Assembly (NCBI RefSeq): GCF_022539665.2
Contig: NC_081337.1
Location: 6,052,679-6,116,678, forward strand
Direction: 5' to 3'
From: Daphnia carinata
Lineage: Eukaryota > Arthropoda > Branchiopoda > Diplostraca > Daphniidae
DNA length: 64,000 nucleotides
Below the pieces are notes generated by a model that was not told where the DNA came from, did not search any database, and saw only the letters and a program-made list of their open reading frames with translations. Below are positions 51,032 through 61,500 of the stretch, piece after piece. A program made the translations under genes and the position numbers. Every line of letters begins with the position of its first letter. Position 1 is the first letter of the stretch.

Positions 51032-54000
51032 GCCATATCTGCTGTAAATATCTAAGCAATTCCAATGAATTTCGAATGCTGGAGAAAAGCGCTTCGTTTC
51101 GGACGTGTAACAGACAGGTAAAAAAAAACAGGCGTATTTAATGAAACGGGAGGCAAAGTGATTATCCTATAAGGACAAGAACCCCGCAAGGCGCCAATAA
51201 AAAATCTCTACTACGCCCAATAACTACCAACTGCGACAATGGGGGAGAAAAAAAAATGTGTATTAAAAAAAAAAAAAGAATTTATAAAAATAGACGGGCA
51301 CGTAACCATTATTAGGTTTCGAGTTTACGGTACAAACCAAACAAAGGAAGGTAGAAGGGAAATCACATTACATCAAACAATAACAAGGCAGTGCACTGTG
51401 TTACGAATGGCTAACCATCAACAACATGGCCGTAATGAATTGCGACCTATCTTGGTCGTACCACACCCTCTGACCCCGAAGAGTGGCAAAGAAAAATAAG
51501 ATTAAAAACATGGTCTGTGTTTCGGTGAGCGAATTGATGGAGGAATCTCTCTTTTTTTCCCTTCATTTTTTTAATCACTGTGTTTATTAGATCAAACCGA
51601 CCACCCACTGTGCAAAGCCTCTCCCCCAAAAAGATCAGCCGATTTTATGGTAATCAGATGGAAAGGCCGTGTGCGGATCGACTTTCATTGCAAGTTCTAT
51701 GTAATTAGAATCGTTTGATGGATGCGATTCAGGGAGAATCCATTTTTCACCAATGAATATTTCTTTACGCCTTTGAACGCGAAGGACAATACAAACAACT
51801 GAGAAAGGATGATTTCAAATCGTACGTATTATTGATTCGTCTGTCCATCATTTCTAATCGGATCAAATTCCAGCCTGTTTTCTAGTTTTTACAGGGATGA
51901 GGTGGGCGTCACTGTGACCTACCCAACCGTGTCTTCCCTTGGAATGAAGCTCGCCACTTTCGTGCCAAATAATCATAGTATAGTCATCAATATGAATAGC
52001 ATTATAATGTGTACTACCTCGCGGACAGTATCGGGGGAGTGCATAATACGTTGCCTTGTTGGCAATGATTGAAAGGGACCGCACACGCAAACTCACGCAG
52101 ACCTCGGGTGATTTCGTGCATTTCAACTTTGTCCTATTTTTATTTCTCTTTGTTTCTTATCCGATTTTTTTTTCTTCTTATCTTGTTTCTTTTATTTTTC
52201 CCCTTTCTTATGTTTACAAGATATCGCCCTTCTTTTATTCTTTTTTTGCAGATATGCTGTGCGACGTATCGCGGGCTATTAAAATTACGCGCACGCTCGC
52301 TCCCACTCGTTGCCTAATGGATATTCCATCATATTGAGAGCGACCGGCAATCTCATTAATAATGCACCTGGCTCATGCTGTCTGCTCGATTTTCGTTCAC
52401 CCATTTTCGGTGAGCGGACAGTGACAGTCCCGCGTGACTAGGACCAGTCGTCATGCGTTCGCTCCTCTGAGGAATGCGTTTTCTTTTTTTGTGTGTGTGT
52501 GAAAGAAAGAGAAACAAACACAACTGCTCCTGCAGCACATGTTCGGCCTTGTAAATGGTAGCTAAAAGGCCGGTTATATGAGGAGGGGAATGAAACATTG
52601 GGAAAACAAAAGAAAAGAAGCGAGTGTAACAAAAGGAGACAGAGGTAAGCCAGACAGAACGAAAAGCAACAGGAATGTTTGTTTTTCTTTTTCATTTTGA
52701 ATTTTTATTATTACCCGTTTTAAGGATGCTCTATTTGAAATCCTAGAGCTATGCGGCTGAACTCTGACGTGACTTGACTGTGGCTAATGAATCAACCGTG
52801 GCGACAGATGGACTTTTTTGCCTCTGCATTTAAACAGCCACACAAACCCACCCTCACTCCCGAAGTCATCGACATTTTTCGTTTTTTTTTTTCCCCTTCT
52901 TTTTTTTCCATATAGAACCTCTGACGACAGAAACCACCATTTTCTGTTGTCGTTCACATTTGAAGAAAAAATAAAAAAAAATCTGGATTTTTCTGCTTGC
53001 CAGTCTTTTAAAACAAAAACTAACACGATCTGGTCGCGTGCTGATGAGTCTCCAAGACCAAACGATGGGCAAAAGAAAACACACGTGACGTTCGGGTTCG
53101 TAGAATCTTATCGTCAATCAAGTGCAATCCTTAATGTTCTTAGAATTTATTATTATCGTGTATCTCTATGGCGGCAATGGTTGGCCTGCGAGTCATCATC
53201 ACGAACAATTTGAGCGACGCAAACAACGAAAGCAACGCAGCCAATTTTTTTTTGTTCTCATTACTCCCTTGATTTGAAGCAATGCGGATTAAACCGGTCG
53301 GATTGCGCCTTCGTCATTAGGAACGTACGATAACGCAGAACAAATCCGAAATAACCTTTAGGGGAAAAAAAAATGTGTGTGTTTAACTCGGGTGATGATT
53401 GCGAATGACTGGACATGAAGATGTGGCTCATCAGTTAGAAAATTTCACATTTTTCGAGTGGATCCAAGCGTGAAACGTATCTCGTATGACATAATCAGCA
53501 GCTTTGTATGGCGACTAGCCAACTTCAATTGGACACACACTCGTGTTTGATTGCTTGAGAAGAGACGGCCGCGGAGAGTGGAGGAGGGCTATGAATATAA
53601 CAGCTAGGGCAGCGCATTATAGGATTAAAGGAAGATGAGCGAAGTGAGGAGACAGATAGTCAAAAGGACCAGACAGTGGCCGGCGCCTACAGAACGACGC
53701 ACTTGAAATCATCGTCGTCAGTATACGTCATCTGTTATGTGTGTGTGTGTCTGTATTCATATTTTTTTTTCTTCTCGCTCTCTCTCCCCCTATTTTTAGG
53801 TGAAGTACGCGCGTGCGCTCACTTCGCCCGAGCCTCAGCGAGTTCCTCTGCGATCTCCGAAGAAACTCACAAAAAACCCTCCCCCACTCGTCCAGTTGTA
53901 TATGTAGATTTCTCTCGCCCTTTCTTTATCTCCTTTGCCAGCATCTTAAAGCTTTAAGGAAAAATAAAAGCCCTTTCTTAAGCTGCACTGCTGTTGAATC

Positions 54001-54389
54001 ACTCCCCCCCCTCTCTTCGGTTGATGCCTGTTGGCTGTAGTCGCCAACACTAAATCAATCGCTAAGGGATGCGCGTATTAGGCATCTTAGTAAGAGGGAC
54101 ATCCATATTCCCTCTGACTTTCTTTTGTTTCTTATAGACGGACAATGACAAGAAAACATTTTAAAAAGACCGTTTTAATTACATATATTTTTTTTTCTTA
54201 ACGTTTAGCTTTTTAAAGTGGTGTGTACGTGTGTTGGGGAAGGAGAGGGATAAAACAATCGGCAAAGAAGCCGAGGGTGGACAGTGATTAAGAATTCAAC
54301 AGTCGGCGGCGGCTGGATAAAAACAAGGACATCGACGACACGGACGGCCAATAGAAGGTGTTTTTCAACCTTTTTTTTTTTTCTTTTAG
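51032..54389. other. No supported gene
   Basis: Mixed-complexity DNA with T and A runs. A minus-strand ORF at 51863-52126 (87 codons) has ordinary composition but contains strong internal donor sequences and no recognisable motif. Confidence 0.4.
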
Positions 54390-54477
54390 GACGAACTTTA
54401 TAGACGACAGCGCACAAGATTCAACGAACCGATTTCCAAAATCGGACGGTCCATCTGACACAAGTATCTTTGGCCAA

Positions 54478-54956
54478 ATGGCTTTTGTGCCCGTTTTTAT
54501 TTCTCTGTTTATACTTCAACTATCGACGCGCGTGTGTGTGTACAAAGTAGGTACCCAAACACACAAAGTTCTCCGTCTTTTCTTTTTTGGATGCAGTCAA
54601 AGAAATAGACGATAACAAGACAGACAACGGTCAAATGGAGAAAAGGAGTTTCAAATTTCTAGGTCGACAAAAGTCTTCTGGATGACCTCTATTTTAATTT
54701 TTCATTTTTTTTGTTTTCCCTTTATATATTTTTTTTATTTCTTTAGATTATTTGATTGTGGGGCTCTCTCTCTCTTTTCTTTTGCTATTCGCTTTTGTCC
54801 AAGCTGCCGTGCGTGCATTCCCGCGTGTTGTTTTTCGTAATCGACCGAGACGACAACGAACTGTTGTGTGTCGCCCAACCGACTCACGAACTTTTGCTGG
54901 CCCGACGATTTGCCCAACTAGGAATCTTTCAAAAAATAAAAAGGGAGAGATGTTAG
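54478..54956 (+). CDS. Candidate small secreted protein, 2 exons, 73 aa
   Basis: A very strong acceptor (12 T then CTTTTAG, ending 54389) opens an exon to 54546. Its ATG at 54478 lies in a good context (GGCCAAATGG) and starts a signal-like MAFVPVFISLFILQLSTRV. Donor AAA|GTAGGT is strong. A pyrimidine-rich acceptor (TCGCTTTTGTCCAAG, ending 54803) continues in the same phase with LPCVHSRVLFFVIDRDDNEL and 30 more residues, ending KRERC-TAG (54954-54956). ATTAAA follows at 54975-54980. The second exon has globular-protein composition in this frame. Another frame of the same exon is open as far as a GTAAGA donor at 54961. Product unknown. Confidence 0.35.
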
Positions 54957-54980
54957 ATTCGTAAGATTGACTATATTAAA

Positions 54981-57900
54981 AAAAGAAAAAGAAAAGGAAG
55001 AGATGAAACAGCGCCATTAGGTTTGCCATTTCCAGTCACGTCGTCTTTTGCCGTTGTCAACGAATTAAAGAAGACGGCCGTCTTTTCTTTCGCTTAACGT
55101 GAATGTATACAAAGTTTCCAACTTCGATACCGTCCAGGGCTGTATGACCCATCAATAAAGACGAAGATGGGACGAAACAAGAGAAATGGGGGACGGATAC
55201 GGGCGCTTAGCTGGACGTCTGACGTGCTGTGTGATCGTTGCTGTTTTGAATTGCTGCCAATGTTTTCTTCTTTTTTTGGGGGGGTGATCAGTTGTGTGTT
55301 TTCTTCTTTCGTTTCTCTTCTTCTATAGCGCATAATCGAAAAAGGCAAAACAAATATCCACGTTTCGTGGATGTTGATGCCCTTTAGAGGCGAAAGATGA
55401 ATTCAATTCCGTTTGGTAAGCAAAAAAAGGGCTGAAAGCGCTTTGGTGTTCTAACAGAAATACATTAGAGGGGAGAAAAAGAAAACAGAAGGAAATAAAT
55501 AAGAGGATCGGAGAACGATGAGAAATGGCCGGTGCGTGCTGCGAAGAGATGGAAAAAAAGAACTGATGCTGGGAACTGGCTGTTGGACGTCTGTTTCTTT
55601 TCACCTTCCTACAGAGAAAAATTCTGCGTCTCCCCCCTTTTTCTCTAACTTTTTTGTTTTATTATTCAATTTTTTTTTCCCCTTTTCAAACATTTGTTGG
55701 GCTGTTCTTTTTCTTCGCCACTTGAATGCCGTTTTCTCTCTCATGTCTACGGCCAAGTTCTTCGGCTTGTACGTAACCAAGTCTACACAAAGTCTTGAAA
55801 ATAATGTGTCGCTTGAGGGCTGGCCACCCTTTTTTTACGCGACTGCCATGAATATATATTTTGTTTTTCTCGTTTTCTCCTGTTCTCGTTCTCTTGATTC
55901 ATTTTTATCTCTTTTCCACCGTCTGCTAATTCGTTCGCAGCAGCCGCGCTTACAGAAGCACCGGCACACACCACTCTCGCCACACACAGAGCATTACTAT
56001 GTTAGACTGGCCAAACAGAATACCTGACCCAAAGGACCAACTTCCAACACAAAAACCCTTTTGCGTTTTTTATAGATATTTTTTTTTTCTTGTGTCTAAA
56101 AAGCCGCCAGCCCGCCCGGACCGGTCGAACGATCCTCATCTTGTCAGTCTTTTGTCTATTATTCACCTCCTATTTTTTTTTTTTCTTTTCCCTCTCCCGT
56201 AGCTCATCAAATTATTTATATGAATAACGTAAAAAAAATAAGGCCTCGCTGTTGCTTATAATGAAGGTGCCCCATCAGTTTCTTTTCCATTCCGGAATGT
56301 TTTTTTACGGCCGTTTTTATGGCTGCTTTTCATTCATCTCACGGGAGAGCGCAGGGCCATATGCTGATTTCCAGCAGGCATCGGTAATTAGGAGCAACCA
56401 CACAAGGCAGCGTAAAAAAAAAAAACGAAAGATCAGGAACAACGGAGAGGTACAACAGTCGCTAACCACCTTGATTTTTCTTGCTCAAATGCCTTTTTTT
56501 TGTGTGTGTGTATTTTTGCAACCCTCTCACCAAAAACAAAATTACAAGCATAAATTAAATAAATACACATCATATACGCTGACGATAGTTGCGTGTTTCA
56601 TTATTTTATACGCGCTATCGTAAAAGAAAAAAAAAATTGTGGAAAATAATAAAGGGAACGAAGGCCAAACCAGCTGAAGCTGCTGCAAATGTTTCACGAC
56701 ATATCGTAGCTCTTCCTTCTTCTTGTTTTTTTTTTTTTTTAGTGTGTGGCCTTTTTTGTCTCTCTGATGTGCATAGTTTTTGGTGACCTACTAGGATATA
56801 TTTGAAAATTTTCTTGGCATCTGTCAACGCCAAATGCACAACTGCTAATCTGCAAAGCAGCGAAAAAAAAAATTGAGGGAACAGTTGGCTCCTGAATGGC
56901 GGAGGCTATAGACTAATATAATATGCAAGAAAGACATATCCTTGTGTGTCTACATGTTTACTTTTGCTGCCCCTCTTTTTTGTTTTGCAGTTTGCACGAG
57001 CGCAGCCGGAGAAGCAACAGCTGATCGATTTGCCAAAAAGAACCTCTCTCTCTTGGCGTCAGTGACATTTTTATTGTTGTTACTTTTTGTGGCGTGTTTT
57101 CTTTTTTAAGACTCTCGGACGGCTTTTTCTCTAGTTGACGAGTAGCCGTTGTTCGCCAATTTGTTGAAGGAGGCACCCCCCCGTTGACGTGTTGGTCCAT
57201 TTCGGTGGTTGGGTTACCGCACGAAAAAGCCTCTGCAGTGGTTGGACAACATCCACGTCGAAGAAGCAGCGCACACTAGAGTGGCAATTTGTCAGTTGTG
57301 TTGACATTCGGCAGACAAAACACACACTGTGCTCGTAGACGTGAAAGAGAGAGAGAGAGAGAAAAGACACACTAGCCGAGATGTAGTAGTTCTAACAGCC
57401 GCTCAGAAACTTCACGTCATTTAAGCATTTGGTCAACATTTTTTTGTAATTTTCTTTGACCTCTCTCTCGGTATTCGTATTTATTTTTTTTTTTTTTGTT
57501 TTTGAAAGCTGCTGGGGCCCCAGCACCTGTGTCCAAACTTTTTTTTATCTCCGCATTTCCATAGAAAAGAAAACGACATGATGGGGAGAAGAGAAAGAGC
57601 AAAACAAAAGACGTGGATTTGCTTAGTCACTTGGGTCGTTCTCTTTTTTTTTCTTGTTCCCAATTCTTTGTTGTCTCTCTTATGTCTCTTGTTGTCCACT
57701 TTTGAAAAAAAAAAAAAAAAAAAATTCTTTGTAACCTTTTCTTTTTGTTTTTATTGCATCGAGTTTTTCTTTGAGCAAACAAATAACACGGCGAATGCAA
57801 AGATAACAGGCTGCGTGATGCAATTATAAAAATTCATTTCATTCTCGACTCGTATTATTCCCTCTTTGACTCTGATATTTTTTTCCCCATTTCATCGTAT

Positions 57901-58266
57901 AGATGAATGAACAATAGCGAAGTAAAAGTTCTTTTTTTAAAGTAGTTTTCTTTGTAAACAATTGGACTTTAGTCTGTCTCCAGGCGAACATCATTAATCG
58001 ACATTTGAATACAATGGGTGTATCGTGAATTAGTTTTCTTTCGTTTTAATACGACATCTTTCCACCTTTTATTTTTTAAATGCTTAACTAATTCCTCGTT
58101 GCCACTCGTCTCGCGTGTTTATGTTCTCTCTTTGAAATAATAATAATAATAATAAAAAGGGAATACATGAAAAAAAAAACCAAAAAACAAAAAACAAAAG
58201 CGTTTGGCATTTGGATTAGTCAGACTGAGAGTTCAGTGACCGGCCCGTTTGGAAAGCCATCCGAAA
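54981..58266. other. No supported gene
   Basis: T- and A-run-rich DNA. It includes a (GA)n run (57345-57362), a run of at least 18 A (about 57705-57723) and an (AAT)n run (58136-58154). ORFs here are mostly homopolymer translations. Confidence 0.4.
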
Positions 58267-58512
58267 ATGCCAGATACAAGTTGTGCGTTACATAAACTAC
58301 ATTTTTTGCCTTCTTCCCTCTCTGACTTTGAATGCATTATTCGCTGGTTGAAAGAATTCCATCTCCCTTTGGAAGGACGTGTGGATCAAAGAAGTTTTTT
58401 TTTTCGAAATAATTTGGTGAATTTGCATACGCAGTTTATCTCTCAGCTGAGCGTTTGCTTAACTAAACATTCTGGTTCTTCACATCAAACCGTTCGTGAT
58501 CCAACCCTATGA
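58267..58512 (+). CDS. Hypothetical single-exon ORF, 81 aa
   Basis: ATG with A at -3 (CGAAAATGCC) opens 81 codons with unusually ordinary composition for this region: MPDTSCALHKLHFLPSSLSD, then IIRWLKEFHLPLEG and a Ser/His-rich end before TGA. An AATATA poly(A)-variant follows within 20 nt. There is no signal peptide and no domain I recognise. A ten-T run codes for the three Phe in the middle. It may be a fragment of an exon or a chance frame. Confidence 0.25.
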   Translation: MPDTSCALHKLHFLPSSLSDFECIIRWLKEFHLPLEGRVDQRSFFFRNNLVNLHTQFISQLSVCLTKHSGSSHQTVRDPTL

Positions 58513-61500
58513 CTGTCAAAACCAATATAAAAATGGGTTTGATATTATTTCTTGTTCGTCAAAATCCATTGCGTAATATAACTACTATCTGACAATGAAA
58601 GCAGCCATTTGGCAAATTTATCTAGATATTAAGAAACGAGGGGAAAAAAAGGGGGGGGCTCCTGAGCTCTTAAACGCATCAGGCAGTCGCTCGTGCGCTT
58701 TGTTTTGTTTTTTTTTTTCTCTCCACCAATCGTATCTCAATGAACGATCTGGTGGGGAGAGCCAGTTTTTTCTTTTTTCAAACAAACTGGTGTGGTGTGT
58801 GTACGACACACCGCAGTGCATTTAAACAGTGTATGGACGTAGATGGTTTATTCTAGTCGAGTTTCCCAACAGGAAAAGTGAGCGTGAGTCAACAAACTAG
58901 CGGTCACACGCCGGTTTTTTTTTCTCTCTCCCTCTCTAACCGAAAACACAAGACCTTCTGTGTGTGTGTGTGTGTGATTATTGTTTAACATTTCCTCAAT
59001 GTCCATTTGGCGGTGCGTGTACATAAAAATCTATACGCAGTCACGGAATGCCCTAATCTTTTTGCTCGTTAACAGGGGGTGATTGGAGTGCCTTGTGCCA
59101 GTCACATATCAGAGAAGAAAAAAAAGAAAACGTACACTGACGGACAGGTTTTTTTTGGCGACAAGGCGAGTGACAAGGAGCTCTTTGAAAGCCATCAACC
59201 GCGCCCCGGTCTGTACATACTTTTTGTCTGCCCGTGTGTGTGTTGTTGCCCATTCTGTCTGACCTTCATTATAATATCGCCCGCATAAATTATAATCTTA
59301 ACTCACGGTCGGTCCTATTGTTTTTTAAAATTCTTTTTTGGAATTATTTCCCTTTAGTGAGCAGTTAAAAACAAAAACGAACGGTGGCCAGTAGTGGCTA
59401 ATACAGGTCAATAAGCCAGCACGTCATCTTCAACAATCACAAACCGTCTCGAATTTCGAAAAGGTCAGAAAACAAAGACAACAATAGAAAAACAAACAGC
59501 CGAAATGAGAGAAGAACAAGAAAAAGACTTTGGAAAAAATAAACGAAATTCAATAGGCTAAAGTTGACTGTTTTTTTTTTCTAATACGTTAATGACGATG
59601 GAAAATGTAGTTTTCTATCTTGTTTTTATTGCTATCACGTTTCTCGTCGCCAATTTGTCGCGACTACCCATTTTCTTGAGGTAGGGAAAAAAACAAAAAA
59701 AGGTAAATTATTCTAAAGCTATGCTCGTCAATATTCAGGGATGCGGACGTTACGAGGCCGCGGGAGAATTGAAAAACAAAAGACACGGTGAACGAAAGGA
59801 TAGTCATCCGCAATGGTGCGCACTCTCTCGATGGCCTTTTCGTTTTTTTATCGGCCAAGCCGAGGACAACCGTCCGCACGCCACGGCTGATTTGCTTCTC
59901 GTTATTTCCGACTTTGTGTTATCGCATCCCCATGGATGGGTCGTACACGCCAAAGCACTTTAGCCCGTTTTCTCCCGGTCGTGTCCAGCGTCCTTGTCTC
60001 CCTTTTTTTTCGAACGGGAAAGGCAAAGAAAGGGACGACCGGCTAAAACGCGAGTCACCACTCTGTCGACGTGATGGAGCACTACAACACAACAAATGTC
60101 ACAATCTCTGACTGAGGAGAAGAAGAAAAATCTCTACCCGATTTCACAAATTCCCGAAGAGAACCTTCTTGTTCAGAGGCTGAATGCCATACGTGATTAT
60201 CGCTTTGCGAATTATGCAAAATTTCAGGATATGCGTATACGCGAGCGGCTCTAAATGAAGGGAGGGTTTGAAATTTCTAACATGTTTTGGGCTGGTCGCT
60301 TGGGGTGTGCGATAAAGATGTACAGGAAGGAGATGCGGCCGTCGGTGTATTTATAAATACCGTGAGGGGTGGAGACGGCGTTGCTCTCTGTCGCTCTACT
60401 TCCTCCCCGAGCTTTTTCTTCGCTCTTTTTTGGCCGGCAAAAACTCTTTCAACTGACGGCTAACAATAAACAAATTACGGCCCATCAGTGCAGCAGCAGC
60501 TCCCCTCGCCATCCGTGTAAGACAATCCTTCATGTCTGCGCCCATCGCGTCTGCTGTCTGTAGACCACCCGATAATTCTCCCACCGGAGGGATGCAACCC
60601 AAATGTTCTTATTTTTTTTTTTTCCTCTCTTTAACAATCAAACGCAATCGTCCCCCTTTTTTTTTTCTTGTCGGTTTTCTTTAAGAAGCACGACGCGCCA
60701 TTTTGAAATTCCTTTGCATGTTGGAGGACGAAAATTTTGATTTAAAAGAAAAAAAAAAAAAAAAAAGAGGAGAACAAGATTTATTGCTGCATACGAGTGA
60801 CTGGAATGAGTTTGAAATTCCATCGATTAATCAGCCCAGCAGAAGATGATGATAGTTTTTAGTTGAAATATGCAATTGTTGTTGCGTTTTGTTTGTTTGT
60901 TTTTTGTTGTTGAGAAAAAAAAATGCAGGATGTACAAAACTATACCCGCACAAACATCTGTAGGAATGATGAAAAATGTAATTAAAAATCGATCGTACCA
61001 CTTTCTCAATGTTTGTTGATGACGGACTTGCGCTGGAGGGACGTTTCGCTTTTTATTTTTATTTTATTCTTATGGTATAACTGTTGATGATAAACAAAAC
61101 TCTGTGCCGCGCCACCGTTACGCGTCAGCATAATCGTCGCTGATGAGGTAAATACAAAGTCACGAAACGCAATCGACGAAGGCTTTTGAACATCGTAGCC
61201 TAAATAAAAACCTGCTCACCCAGAGTTTTGTTTGTGCATGCGTGTCTATATACGTTTCAGAACTCAAAAGAAGGGGAAAAAAATGAGACAGGAAGACCAC
61301 GGGACCAAGGATTTATCCTCCAATTTCCTTCTTTTTTTATTTCTCCTTTTTTAATAAGTAAAGATAATACAACAAACAAACAGTTCAACTGAAAAAACTG
61401 AAGAGGGAAAAAAAAGGGTTGCTGGTTCAGATCTGACCATGTTCTATATGCTGTCCGCCCGCCAGACATTATTATAACAACCCGCAAATAACAAACAACG

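Noticed and set aside
51863-52126. 87-codon minus-strand ORF of ordinary composition
   Set aside because: No domain, strong internal donors (for example TGC|GTGAGT) and no upstream or downstream partner exons.
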